64,000 nt of DNA, from NCBI RefSeq assembly GCF_905404315.1, contig NC_066286.1, positions 13,151,501-13,215,500 on the forward strand, read 5' to 3'. Below are positions 28,391 to 40,560 of the stretch, piece after piece. Position numbers and translations under genes: made by a program. Every line of letters begins with the position of its first letter. Position 1 is the first letter of the stretch. The notes beneath the pieces were generated by a model. That model saw only the letters and a program-made list of their open reading frames with translations. It was not told the origin of the DNA and ran no database searches. This DNA comes from Leptidea sinapis (lineage: Eukaryota; Arthropoda; Insecta; Lepidoptera; Pieridae).

Positions 28391-28649
28391 GTATATTAGT
28401 AGACAAAGCTAAACAGGGATAATAGGTATCGAGACATGACACAATAATAATTAAGTAATATAATTCTAGCTTAGTCTAAAGTAACCTTGTACCTAAAATA
28501 AGTATCAATACCTACCCGTAGATTTGTTGTAATTACCTACACATTGATAACACAAATAGTATGTAAGTACCTATACTTACCATTAATATAATAGTAAAAC
28601 ATTTGACTACATTGACAACTGTTGATTTTTGTTCAGCGTCGCTCAAATT

Positions 28650-28793
28650 TTCAAAATTTTCAAACAATTATTTGCAAATTTCTACCCATGCCGCTGTTCG
28701 TGCATCCCGGTCTTTATAAAGTTCATTCGACTGGTCCCATATGACAGGGTGGCACTGTACTTCCACAATAACTCTTTCGGTGTCGAAAGCCAT
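28650..28793 (-). pseudogene. Harbinger MADF partner, first exon
   Basis: From ATG at 28793 the minus strand reads MAFDTERVIVEVQ, HPVIWDQSNELYKDRDA and AAWVEICK, the N-terminal half of a MADF domain. A TAA follows, but in-frame sequence (LFENFENLSDAEQKST) still looks coding, so a sense codon may have mutated. The exact donor is not resolved. Confidence 0.68.
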
Positions 28794-29008
28794 TTTTCTA
28801 AGAACGTGCGTACGACCCGGATCAGCTAGCGCTATTGACTGAACAAGTCCGTAGTCCGTACGTGTTACCGCTGGCGGGCTCCCGCGCGTGCCCCCGCGCC
28901 AATTTCCGTCGTACGGAGGCGGGGCGCGCGTCCCCGTGACGGACGCCCGCGCGACGGAGCAATTTTGTATGAAACCGCGCCCGCACCCGCTTGACGCAGT
29001 GTCGGGCC

Positions 29009-29275
29009 TAACCCTGATACATTTGTCAGAACATCTGAAATCCACAATATTAATTTGAGAAGCAAGAATAGATTACGTTTACATGGCAGCAACACAGCTT
29101 CGATGTACAATAGTGTTCTTGAAATGGCGCCGAGAATATTTAACAAGATACCTACAACTATCACTTAACTTAAGTTGACGTGTTTTAAAAAGAAACTATT
29201 TAATGTGCTAGTGACAAAATCGTACTATTCCATAAAAGACTTCTTTTCAGATACAACACTCACTCATTAACATTT
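29009..29275 (+). mobile_element. LINE H, right part (split by Harbinger)
   Basis: It translates to VRTSEIHNINLRSKNRLRLH, MAPRIFNKIP and a YYSIKDFF end, directly continuing the left part at 25195. A stop sits within it, and it ends near 29275. Confidence 0.75.
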
Positions 29276-29957
29276 TTTTAAATATCATTTTACTTAATTT
29301 AATTTCTTTTTACCAATTTCACTTGTTATATGTTATTTCAAAATATTCAATTATTGATATATATATATATCAATTAACTGTCATTGTGTATAAATATATA
29401 TGTTTGACTTGTTATTAATAATTACTATTTGTACGCCACAGCATGCGGGCAAGGAATGGAGAACTTTTATTGTGATTTGAAACATTATGTATACCCATGA
29501 CTACAAATAAATGATCTTATCTTGACGCGATGGTGTCTTTACGGTCTGTACGTGTGTATAGATGTATGTAAATCTCTTATAACTATTGAATAGCTCGACC
29601 GATTTCATCGCGGTTGGCGCCATTCGAAAGGGCTGGACCAAACTAAGATTTTGAATACAATTCGGACCGGTAGATTTTGAGAAATCTCAAAACATTCATT
29701 CATTCAAAAGTAATTACGGGTTTAAAATTTATAAAAAAGGGTTCATTTAACTTTTATCAGACTTCAGCTCGAATAGCTCAAAATCATAGCACAGCAACTC
29801 TTGAGCTCGAAGACATCAAAATATCACAAATTGATATTTTCTCATAATCGTCATAAGTACAATTTGAAGCATTTAGGTAAAGAATTAGCAGGAAGTTGCA
29901 GGGATGGCCTTTTTAACTACTATCATTTTCCTAATTTTTTGGTTAGTTTTATAGAGT
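29276..29957. other. Unassigned spacer with TA microsatellite
   Basis: AT-rich, with a short (TA)n run near 29357-29372. The stretch around 29575-29700 resembles non-coding repeat DNA but is not identified. Confidence 0.4.
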
Positions 29958-30116
29958 ATGGCTTGTCCTCAACGCCATGATAATTTGGAGTCCATAAAAC
30001 AATCCGTACGATTGGCAGTGAAGAATTTTCCCATGGAAAGAGTGCGTGCTTTTATTGTTAACTGGCCTCAAAATTTAAAGGACTGTATTGCAGCCAATGG
30101 CGACCACTTTGAATAA
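29958..30116 (+). pseudogene. mariner/Tc1-type transposase C-terminal fragment
   Basis: It reads MACPQRHDNLESIKQSVRLA, then NFPMERVRAFIVNWPQ and LKDCIAANGDHFE before TAA. The W-P-x-x-L-K-x-C-I-x-A-x-G-x-x-F-E ending is typical of mariner-family transposases. Only the last ~52 residues are recognisable, and no TIR was found. Confidence 0.65.
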
Positions 30117-31042
30117 ACTTTTTATATTTATGTTTTAAACTAACACACTGTAAAAGTTATAAATATTAGTTGCAATAGAACAATTTTTGAAGCGAAACTT
30201 CTTTATCGACGAAAGAGATAAATTTTATAGCAAATCGTCGTGATTTTCGGTTACGCGCCATTTTGTTTTTTGAAATACAAGCTGGCCGGTGCGCAAAATT
30301 ATGATTTCAATAATATTGATATCGGAATCCGAGGTTCTCGTAGGTTCAGCGCACGGTTTCAAAAATGTAGAACATCTTCCCTTCTAGCGCTGTATCGTGC
30401 AGGTTTAGCGCGTGGCCACGAGTAAGTAGAACATCTAATAATTACTAATATTGACAAAAAACATTTGGCTTAGAGAACAGATTAGGATAGTTAACTTCTG
30501 GCATTATACGCGCGCGCGCTCGAACGGACAGCTGCTTACTCGTTTTGCTCCGTCATTTTATTCTAAATACTACGATAATAAGTTTTATTTCGAAATTGAA
30601 TACGGTTTAAAGTGTGTGTTTTGGTGTATTAAAATCCTTAAAGGTAAAATTATAGTGTTACTTATTGTGATTAAACTCAAAAACTGTAAGTTGTCCCTAA
30701 TAATAACCATAATACATTACTGTGCTGAGTCACTGCATAAATCGCGTAAGCGACGCGATATGCACGGCGCGCCTTTTTCTCTTAATACCTACACTGTGAC
30801 TATACTTTGTTCAGAGGCAATACATTTGATACCAGTTCGCTCGCAAACAGTAATCGTTCATTTAACCGATCATCATTACGTTAACTACAAAGCAGTGTGT
30901 TAATTACTGTTGCAGCGATATCAAATAATATAATATAATAGCAACCGGTATCTTAATCAGCTGACGAGACAAATCCTTTATATATTAGAAATAAAAACAT
31001 CTCCATAGTCTTGCCGTTTGGTGAATTTAACAGATATCAAAC
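30117..31042. other. Probable 5' region of LINE C and unassigned sequence
   Basis: No coding signal. Sequence just upstream of the LINE C ORF1 start at 31043 is probably its 5' UTR. The 5' boundary could not be placed. Confidence 0.4.
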
Positions 31043-31945
31043 ATGGATTATCAAGGAAAATGCCATGGTTGCCTTGATAAATTAGAAGATAATTTAGTAT
31101 TGCATTGCTCAAGGTGCGGGGCTAATTACCATTATTCATGCTTAAATTTCACCTTAGAGGAGTACAAAGCCTTGTCAAACGACTGTAAAGCTAACTGGGT
31201 ATGCGTCCTCTGCCACAGCAAGGAACGTAAGCGCGGTGATAATTCTGATACGCCAGTGCGCACGGCACAGTCTATAATACATCAAGATAATTTGATCCCA
31301 CAGCGCACCAAAGCCCGCAGCAAGGCTAACTGCTCGTGCCTAACAGCAAGTAGTATTTGTGACATCATTCGCGAAGAGCTTCTAACATCTTATAAGCTTC
31401 AATTTATGCCTCAATTATTAGATATACAGAAAACGGTATCGTCTCTTGAAGCTTCGATATCGTTCTTTAATGATGAACTGGAAAAAGTTAATGAAGTACA
31501 GAAAGCGCAGTCCTTAGTGGTGGAAGGCTTGAAAAAAGAAAATGAAACACTACTTGAAAATTACAACTTGGTTTCATCGCGGCTCTCTCCGTTGGACCAG
31601 CAGTTGAGGTCAACTAATATCGAACTACAATGTGTACCCGAGCACAAACAAGAAAACTTGCTCACCATCGTTCAACTTCGTTCACAACATCGTTCGCTCG
31701 GAAAAATAATTAAATATCCCGTCAGCGAAGTAACATCCATTACTGCTCGAGATTGGCCAAAATGAATAATACAAGCCCCCGCCCAAGCTCTATACTTTTA
31801 AAATTCAACAGCCCGCGTATGCGCGATGAATTCCTTGCAGCTACTATAAAATATAATAAGAACAACAAAAATGACAAATTAAACTCAAGTCATTTGGGGA
31901 TTGCCTCCGACAAGAAGAACGCAATATACGTGGTAGAACACCTTA
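31043..31945 (+). pseudogene. LINE C ORF1: PHD finger and coiled coil
   Basis: Residues 7-55 form a Cys4-His-Cys3 pattern (CHGC, CSRCG, H30, C33, CVLC), a PHD finger. A glutamate/lysine-rich coiled coil follows (~120-190). A frame change near 31760 leads to an FP25-like segment ending YVVEHL at the LINE D insertion. The remainder (ENKALHAAVRSKAKELQYRY) continues at 33356-33530. Confidence 0.8.
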
Positions 31946-33349
31946 CTTATTTATTTATTGGAAAACAAACAGCTTAAGTTATATACACATTGTAACACAT
32001 AATTTATATTACACAAGCCAATAAAGTTTCCACTTAAATATAAACAAAGTAGGAGTGAATATAATACAAAATATAACGATTTTATATACAATTAAACATA
32101 AGGCGAAAAAAGTACACAAAAATACAAATGAAACAAAATTTATCAAATTTATCGGTTGGACATATTTTAAGAATGTTTAAGATATTCTTTAATTTTTTTA
32201 GTAAAAGTTGGATAGCTGCTATGAAAAATGTCTAAGTGACTATAATTATTATTATAAGTGTTGCATGCTCTTATAATAAAACAATTGCTAGTATAATTAG
32301 TTCTACGAACAGGGATAAAGAATGTATCTATAGAACGTGTATAATGTTTTGGACAGTTAAGTTTAATGTTACTTAAAATACGATTGGAATCAATTAAGTC
32401 ATGTAATATTTTGAAAAGGAAAACTTGATCTCTGTATTCTCTACGCTGTTGTAAAGATAGGTAATTAAATTTAGGAGTATTACAATTTTGAAACTTATAA
32501 TTTAATCTTTTAATAAATTTATTTTGTACACTTTCTATAGCATCTATATATTTTGTATAACGTGGGTTCCAAGCAGTCGAGGCATATTCTAAATATGGTC
32601 TGACATAAGCATTATATAAAAGATTAAAAGTATGAATATTTTTGAAGTCATTTCCCTGTCTGAATATAAAACCAAGCATTTTATAAGCTTTTGCTGTCAT
32701 ATTGTCTATATGATTTTCAAATAAGAGAGCCGAATCTAGCGTTACCCCAAGGTCTTTTATTTCTGACACCCTTTTAAGGGGTTTATTGTTTATTCTATAT
32801 TTGAAGAAAATTGGCATTTTTTTCCTCGAAAATGTTATCATACAGCATTTGTCAACATTGAGGTATAAGTCATTAGCGGAACAATAGTTTCCTAACTCAA
32901 TTAAATCGCTTTGTAGGTCAACATAGTCCTGTTTTTCTTTTATTATTTTAAATATTTTGGTGTCATCCGCATAAAGTAAAATATTAGAATTTTGAAAAGA
33001 TTGCAAAACATCATTAATAAATATGTTAAATAACAATGGGCCAAGGTGAGAGCCCTGAGGAACGCCCGATGTAACAGGGACAAAACTAGAAATAAATCCT
33101 TTAACAGCTACCGCTTGTGTTCTGTTACGGAGATACGACTCCAGCCATCTTAGAAGATCTCCTTGAATACCGATACGCTCAAGTTTAAATAATAGTCGAG
33201 CATGCGAAATTTTATCGAACGCCTTTGAATAGTCGGTATAAATTGTGTCTACCTGGAATTCATTGTTTAAGGCATCCATTACTTCATCTAGAAATTCGCA
33301 AAGGTTAGTTTCCGTCGAGCGTTTATTTACAAATCCATGTTGCTGTGGA
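31946..33349 (-). mobile_element. LINE D, 5'-truncated, RT ORF 32167-33279
   Basis: A 370-codon minus-strand ORF contains YTDYSKAFDKISHARLL, SGVPQGSHLGPLLFN and YADDTKIFK. It continues upstream to QQHGFVNKRST before truncation at ~33349. The 3' end is an AATAAATAAATAA tail at 31946. It splits LINE C ORF1, and a TTAC on both sides may be a short target duplication. The ORF has no internal stop, so it is relatively young. Confidence 0.85.
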
Positions 33350-33534
33350 ATAATTAGTTAATTACCCCCGAAAACAAGGCCCTCCACGCCGCAGTCCGCA
33401 GCAAGGCGAAAGAACTTCAATATAGATATGTGTGGGTTCGCGATGGACGTATATTCATGCGCAGGAACGAGCAGTCGAATTATATTCATATTAAAAGTAT
33501 ACATATCCTAAATCAATTGTCATTATAACACTAT
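33350..33534 (+). pseudogene. LINE C ORF1 C-terminus
   Basis: Immediately after LINE D the sequence resumes the FP25-like C-terminal domain, with LQYRYVWVRDGRIFMRRNEQ and IHIKS before the stop. It joins the segment ending at 31945. Confidence 0.72.
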
Positions 33535-33589
33535 GTTTGCCATAATTATTACTTACTAAAGGGCACTACATCTAATCTTAATTTATATT

Positions 33590-36438
33590 ACCAAAATGTA
33601 AGGGGGCTCAGAAATAAAACTGTTTAATAGCATAGTGTGTTGCGACTATGATATATTAGTTCTCACAGAGACTAGGCTGAATAACAGTGTGTCCGATGGC
33701 GAAATTTTCGACGATCGCTATAATGTATATAGGCGAGATCGCGAGAGTCGTGGCTTTCATTCTAAGAAGGAAGGAGGTGGCGTTTTGATTGCAGTCTCCA
33801 AGCGCTTAAAATCCTTACGTTTATTTGAGCTTGAATCGGATTGCGAGGACCTTTGGATTAAACTTGAAGTACGAGATAAAAATAACTGTCCTGTAGATTT
33901 ACTTATTTGTGGTGTTTATCTTCCGCCGCCGGTTTAAGTTCATATACTCGATACGTTTCTCATCAATAGTAATCACATCTTAGAAAATCATTCTAGTGAC
34001 GCTCTCATCTTATGCGACTTTAACTTAAGTGGCGTAATCTGGGAGAAAACTAATTCTCATGCTCTAACTCCGCAATTCTCTAACAGTTCGCTTCAAAATA
34101 AGCTTAAAGACTTCATATCGTTGAACAATCTCAGTCAATACAACTCATGTCTTAACTATAAGGGTAAAACACTGGATTTATTACTGAGCTCCATACCTTT
34201 ATCACAACTAATATGCCCAAAGCCTTTAATTGCAATCGATCCGCTACATCCTCCTGTTGAGTTCTATATCTCTCTCACTAGCGTAGAAAACCTATCCGCG
34301 AGCCGCGACTTTAAATTTCGTTTTTACAAAGCGGATTACGCGAAGATTTTGAATGAAATAAATAATGTTAATTGGAATGCTAAGTTTAAGCATTGTTCTA
34401 CAGTTGATGACATGGTAGAAGTATTCTACAGTACTCTGAGATTTCTGATATCTAAATATGTACCAAAAAGCCGACCCCGCAGCAGTAAGTATATAAAGGA
34501 AAAATATAAATACAGAATAAAATATCGAAAATATAATAACCCTAGAGATCTAGTTACGTGAACGTTGTGATAATCTTCATAAAACTAATTACGGAAGGTA
34601 CTTAAAGAACTTAGAATGTTCCCTGTCATCTAATCCCAAGTTATTCTGGAACTTTGTTAAATCTAAGAGAGGAGGAAAGACTAATTTTCCCGCTCAAATT
34701 ACTCTAAATGACAGCACTGCAAGAAATGGACCTGAAATTTGTGATATCTTTGCCACTCAGTTCTCATCAGTTTACAACAGAGACCAATTACCTACTTTTC
34801 ACCTCAAATTTTTTGGCGTCAATATCTGTTACTAAAAATCAGGTTTACGAGTATTAAAAAGACTTGACTCTGGTAAGGGCGCCAGATCGGATGAAATACC
34901 GTCCATTTTTGCAGTAAAATGTGCCAGTGGTTTGAGTTGGCCACTCTCCATTATCTTCAACAAATCCTTGGAAACTGGTGTATTCCCAACGACATGGAAA
35001 ACGTCTCTTATCCTGCCGTTATATAAAAATGGTGATGCTACAAGAGCAACAAATTATAGACCCATTTCTCTCATACCCATTTTTGACAAAGTTTTCGAAA
35101 AGCTAGTTTATCCTACACTTATCTGGCACTTCAAACAGTTTATTGTCCTAGAACAACATGATTTTGTAAAGTCTAGATCCACCGTATTTAATCTGTTTTC
35201 TTTTGTCGAAGACGTTATTGGGGAAGTGGACCATGGCGACTGTACCGACGCTATATATACTGACTTCAGCAAGGTTTTTGACAGAGTACATCACGAGTCC
35301 CTTCTGAAGAAACCTTCGTCCTGTGGGTTGTCCGATATTCTGTTAAACTGGTTTAGGTCATACTTAGTGGATCGAAAATCTAAAGTGGTAATAGCTGGGC
35401 ATTCCTCTAACTTGCTTTCAAAATTCTAAATTTTATATGTTTGCGGATGACTTAAAATTTTTCAGACCGGTCAACTCGTCTGATGACTGTGTTTTGCTGC
35501 AGAGAGATTTGGATAGATTGAGCAGATGGTGTAGTATAAATGGCATGTCCCTAAATAATCAGAAATGTTATGTTATAAGCTTCACGACACGACACGAGAA
35601 AGAAAACAAAAATACCCAGGTCATACAACATCAACTGCGCACCGTTGACTGAGGTCGATCATATTTGCGATTTGGGAGTCACTCTTGACTGTAAACTGAG
35701 ATTCAATGTACATATTGACAACATTGTAAAGAGAAGCTTCAAGACTCTTCGTCAGAAGCGTCAGGGAGTTTAAGTTACAACACTCGTTTGGATGATGTAA
35801 TGGTTATTAGAACATTGGGTGTTTTAATGTTGGCAATAAGCTAACTGTTTCAGAGTCTTTAATAGAGGATTTAAAGCATGGGTGTAGATAAAATATTATT
35901 ATACAACTGTTTAGTTCGTAGCTCTCTGGAGTATTGCAGTGTCGCATGGAACCCTCACTACGATATTTTCAATAAGCGCTTGGAGAGTGTACAAAAGAGA
36001 TTTTTATGGCACCTATCTTATTCATGTTATTAGGCCAAGAAACTCCCAAACTATAAAGATCGTTTGCGATGCTTCGGTTTAGTTTCCTTAAATAACCACA
36101 GAAAAATGCATGATGCTAAATTTTTGTACAAACTGGTCAACAGCACAATCGACAGTCCTTATATAATTTCAAAATTAAACATTTTTGTTCCAAGAAGACT
36201 GCCCAGGTCCAAGAAATACACCCCATTTATAATGAGTCCAGCACGGTCTAATCTGGGCCTCAATTCTCTTTTGAACAGAATTACAAGTACTTACAACGCT
36301 GTTTATAACTGCACTGTTAATGGCGATGGTAATTATATTAAGGGTGGCCAAGCTATTGATATCTTCTCTGATCACCTTCATAGCTACAAAAGAAAAATAC
36401 AGCAATCTGTTATGTGCTCACACTCTGTTATGTACTAG
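33590..36438 (+). pseudogene. LINE C ORF2: endonuclease and RT, broken
   Basis: The endonuclease begins YQNVRGLRNKT with a stop. It continues ILVLTETRLN and GGGVLIAVSKR (33635-33937). RT pieces include YRPISLIPIFDKVFEK and YTDFSKVFDRVHH (34932-35429), and FADDLKFF (35437). The block that normally carries SGVPQGS-x-LGP is missing between AGHSSNL and FADD. C-terminal sequence runs to 36438. Clearly inactive. Confidence 0.82.
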
Positions 36439-36759
36439 CTTTCGCTAATATGTGTAATATGTCTAATTTTGCAATTGTAATCGTTTTAGTTCTAATGTAT
36501 TAACAATGATTTATTTGATGAGCTCTTTTTCCATAGGACTTTAATTTATTTTAATTTAAATTTAATTTCTCATAGTTTTAATTAATTTAAAATTATGAAA
36601 TACTATTTTTTTTAATAAATAATAATATTGATTATAAGCCTTTATTAATGATTTTCCATTTGATTTCTACATTTTAATGTTAGTACGGTTAGTCGACAAA
36701 CATGATTATTTTATTATTAACTTTTATGTTAATAAGTTATAATGCATGCACTATGTTAG
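36439..36759. other. LINE C 3' UTR and AT-rich spacer
   Basis: AT-rich, with an A-rich/TTTAATAAATAA stretch near 36605-36620 that may mark the LINE C tail. No gene recognised. Confidence 0.4.
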
Positions 36760-36806
36760 TTTTCTTCGTAATTTCCAAATGGATCCCAGTTGGGTAAAGG
36801 CCTCCT

Positions 36807-39592
36807 CTATTCCTTTCTATTTTTTCCTTTTTCGTGCCAGTTTGTTCCGCCAATCTCTCTAATCTCATCGGTCCACCTTTTATATGGTCTGCCCACATTT
36901 CTCTTTCCTGCAGGTCCCTTCCATGTTGTGGTCTGAATGCTCCATCTAGCGTCTGTTAGTCTGGAAATGTGTCCGGCCCATTGCCACTTTAATTTTAATG
37001 CTTGATTTAGGGCATCAGTTAGTTTTGTTTTCTTCCTTATCTTCTGGCTATGTATCTTAATAATTTTCCTTAATTTAAGCATGCTTCTTTCCATTCCGCG
37101 CTGACATGTCCTAATTAAGTGTTGTATTTTCTTCGTAAACAGCCATGTTTGGCAGCCATATAACAAAGTTGGATGAACACAGGTTTCCATTACCGTTTTC
37201 ATGAATTCTAAGCTGCAGTTTCCTTTTAAAATTTCCTTCTGGCTCCAATATTTTTTCCAGGCTATATTTATTCGTCGGTTTATTTCCTCTTCATGACTTA
37301 TTTTATTGAAGGATATTAGCTTTCCTAGGTATATATATTCATTCACAAAGTCAAGTGCTTGTGATCCGGCGCTTATTGGTACTGATAGACCATTTGTCAT
37401 AATTTTCGTTTTTTCAAAATTCATTTCCAAGCCTACTATGGCACTTGCTTCATGTAACTGATTAACCATAGTTTCCAGTTGCTTTGTGTTATCATTAAAG
37501 ATGACTATATCGTCGGCAAATCGAAGATGACTTAAGAAATCTTTCTTGATCATAATACCTCTATTCACCCAGTTTATGTTGTTAAAAACTTCTTCTAGTA
37601 TGGCTATGATATGATATATATATATATATGATAATTTAGGAGAGAGTGGGTCTCCTTGTCTGACTCCTCTTTCAATTTTGATGTCTTTTCCTTTAATTTC
37701 TAATTTAACTTTACAAACACTGTAATAAATATATATATAAACATGTATATATTTTTTATTATCTTTATGTATTTTGAGTTGACCTTTAGATTATTTAGAG
37801 TATTCCAGATGGCTGTGTGGCTAATGCTATCGAAAGCTTTGCTGTAGTCCACAAAGGCTATGTAGAGGGTTTTATTATATTCTTTGTACTTCTCAATTAT
37901 TTGTTCGACCGAATGTATATGATCCATTGTTGAGAAACCGGATCGGAAGCCAGCCTGTTCTTTGGGTTGGGTGGCATCTATGCGTTCTGTGATCCGGCTT
38001 AGTATTATTGATGCAAACAGATTATAAATACTAGACATTAGACTAATGGGTCTATAGTTTGTTATATTATGAGGGTCTCCTTTTTTTGTATAACAGTACT
38101 ATTTCTGAAATAGTCCACTGCAAGGGTATGGTTTCTGTGGTTAATATTAAGTTGAAAAGTCGAGTGAGATGAGTTATTATGGCGGGTATTCCTATGCTTA
38201 CAGCTTCGGTCGTGATTCCATCCGGACCAGGACTTTTATTCAATTTCATTTGTTTTATAACTTCCGTCTCTTTGATTTCCATAACATCAGTGTCGGTAAC
38301 ATTTGAGTACTCGAGAATTTCATTTTCTGTGTGTCCATCCGTACATTTATAGAGCTTCCTGTAGTAGTCAGTAGCCTGTTCTAGTATGTCTATTCTTGAA
38401 TTCGTTTCTATTGATCCCCTACTCAGTTTTTGTATCAATTTTTTATGTGAAATTAATTCTTTCTTTGCCAGTTTTGTACTTCTATATTTAGCCAGATTGG
38501 TTTCTATTATTCTTTTTCTATATATTTCGTAGTCTTGTTTAATTGATTTTTTTGTTTCTTTGAATATTTTACTAAGTTCATTTCTAGTTTTATTTTTCTA
38601 TCTTTAGGTTTTGTTTTTATAAGTTCTGATCTTTTTTTCAATAGGCTTTCTGTTGTGTCATTTAAGATATTTTTTGACTTTTTTGTATTTAGTTTTAAAT
38701 TTAATCCCTTAGTAATAGCTTTTTCCAATGTGTCGTAATATGTTTGTACATTATTTGTGTTTTATTTTCCTTGCGAGCAAGGAAATATTTATCAGAATTC
38801 GAGAATTCTGATAAACATTTCTTTAGTTGTGTGATATATAGTTCTATTTCTTCTAGTGTGGTCGGGTGTTTTAAAGTTTGTTCTTTTCTTCTTTTGAGTT
38901 CCAATGTTTAATGTAGCGCGTAGGGGTCTATAGTCGGAGACAAAGTTAATATTTGTAATAACTTCGATATTTGTAATAAGTTTTGGTTTGCTACATAATA
39001 TAAAGTCGATTTCATTTTTTGTTTATTGGTTTGGAGATTTACACGTCCATTTTCTACTCTCTTTTTTTTGAAGTATGTGTTCATTATTGACATTTTGAAT
39101 TCATTTGCAAATGAGATAAGTTGCTCACCTCTTTCATTTCCTTTACCATAACCATATCTGCCAATAATAGGGTATTCATGTTCTTTCGGCATTCCTATTT
39201 TTGCATTAAAATCTCCTATAATGAGTATAGTACCCTACGATAGTACGAGAGCCGTTCTGATGTTATCATAGAACATTTCTATTTCGTTTTTCGGTGCTTT
39301 CTCAGTTAGGGCATATACTTGTATGATAGAAAGATATAGCTTTGCGAATTTTAACTGTAGGAGGGCTACTCTTTCCAAGATTCCTTTGTAGTATACTATA
39401 TTGTTTTTATGAGTTTTATTTATAAGGAATCCGACTCCGTATAAGCCTTTAGTCTCTCCTATGTAACATAATATATGGTCAGTGTACTCTTCGATGTTGC
39501 AGTTGTTCCTTTTTACTTCAGAGAGTCCCATTACGTCGAAAATGATGTTTTCAAGAGCGTGTGATAACTCTAGGTACCTTTCATAAGATGAT
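36807..39592 (-). pseudogene. RTE ORF2: endonuclease and reverse transcriptase
   Basis: Broken into at least six frames. The endonuclease part includes MGLSEVKRNN and ILIIGDFNAKIG. The RT part includes MKLNKSPGPDGIT, EQAGFRSGFSTMDHI, DYSKAFDSI (catalytic Asp) and RFADDIVIF (FADD box), then the thumb and RTE C-terminal zone. A block around 37569-37700 that should hold the GVRQGD motif is disrupted by AT repeats. Confidence 0.82.
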
Positions 39593-39792
39593 AAGGATCT
39601 TACATTGTATATACATATCCTTAGTAGATTGTTTCTTGGGTTAGTCTTACAATTTTGTATGTACGTTTTAGATGGAGGGTATTGGTCTAATTTCCCACGA
39701 AGACCACTCGGGTTGGGAAATGTTTTTCTAATGTTATGGTTACTTACTTGTTCTTTTGTGTGCGGGTTGTTTTCGTGGCCGATTGCTATTTG

Positions 39793-40545
39793 CTAACTAC
39801 TGTGCTCTCCTGTGTTTTGTTGTTTTGATGAGGATGGAAATGAATCTGATCTGCAGCGTATCAAATCGAAAGCGTTGATGAGATTTGTATTCGTTGTAGT
39901 TTTTTTGTTATATGAAGCGTATTGCTTTCGCGGATTTTGTGCTACCTCTAGTGATGTCAATTCTTTTCTTTTGCGGTTTTTCTGGTTTCTGTGTTTACCT
40001 TCCTTGATTATTAGTTTGTATAACTTATTACCGCGAAGTTTCCTTTCTTTCTTTCTTCCATCATTTTTTTCCTGTAGTTGTTTTCTTATTGCTAGTACTT
40101 CCTTGGGGAAATCTTCTGTGATGTAAGCATCTTTCAATTTTCTTTGATTTTTTAGTAGATCATTTCTCAACCAATAATTTGTAAAGGATATTAATATTGG
40201 TCTGGGCTTACCTTTCTCCCCTTTTCCAATTCGAAAAATGTTGTCAATATCCCTGTTGGTAACATTTATTAGCATTTCATTTTTAAATTTTTAGACTGTC
40301 CATTCTAATAATTGTTTCTGTGATTGTTCCATTTCTTTAATGCCGAAGATTATTAAGTTTTTCTTCCTTTCTTTGCGCTCGTATATTTCCAATTTGTTTT
40401 TTAGATTACTGTTATCTCTTTTTAGTTCTTCAATTTCGAGGACTAGAGGTTTTAATTTTTCGTCTATTTGTGATAAAATTTCTTTAGTTTGGTTGTTCAT
40501 TTCTGTCTTTATTTTGTCAAAAAACAATTGTAATTGCGATTCCAT
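39793..40545 (-). pseudogene. RTE ORF1, coiled coil, one in-frame stop
   Basis: It starts MESQLQLFFDKIKTEMNN. A long charged coiled coil follows, then after an in-frame TAA at ~40287 NVTNRDIDNIFRIGKG and KPRPILISFTNYWLRND, resembling LINE RNA-binding ORF1 proteins. The C-terminus is Lys/Arg/Ser rich. Confidence 0.7.
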
Positions 40546-40560
40546 GTTGATTCTTAAAGT

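Larger units (their letters stand above)
25196..29008. mobile_element. PIF/Harbinger DNA transposon, nearly complete
   Basis: TIRs begin GGCCCGACACTGCGTCAAGC at both ends (25196 and the complement ending at 29008), flanked by TAA on each side (25193-25195 and 29009-29011), the family's standard 3-bp duplication. It encodes the two expected proteins: a DDE transposase (+) and a MADF/Myb-like partner (-). A single frameshift in the transposase and a stop in the partner are the visible lesions. The GC-rich terminal 100 bp at each end contrasts with the AT-rich interior. Confidence 0.93.
31043..36440 (+). mobile_element. CR1/Jockey-like LINE C with PHD-finger ORF1, interrupted by LINE D
   Basis: ORF1 and ORF2 can be followed in order on the + strand but are broken by frameshifts, an antisense LINE insertion (31946-33349) and an internal RT deletion near 35430. 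ORF1 has a PHD finger, a coiled coil and an FP25-like C-terminus. ORF2 has an APE endonuclease and RT. PHD fingers in ORF1 are known for CR1-like LINEs. Confidence 0.82.
36760..40560 (-). mobile_element. RTE-clade LINE, decayed
   Basis: ORF1 (39793-40545) and ORF2 (36807-39600) run on the minus strand. The ORF2 C-terminus has the RTE-typical KLKWQWAGHISRLTDARW and GKRNVGRPYKRWTDEIRE. Further upstream it shows FADDIVIF, YSKAFDSISHTAIW and KSPGPDGIT. Several frameshifts and stops, plus a TA-repeat insertion near 37610, make it inactive. The 5' end is probably between 40560 and 41110. Confidence 0.85.
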
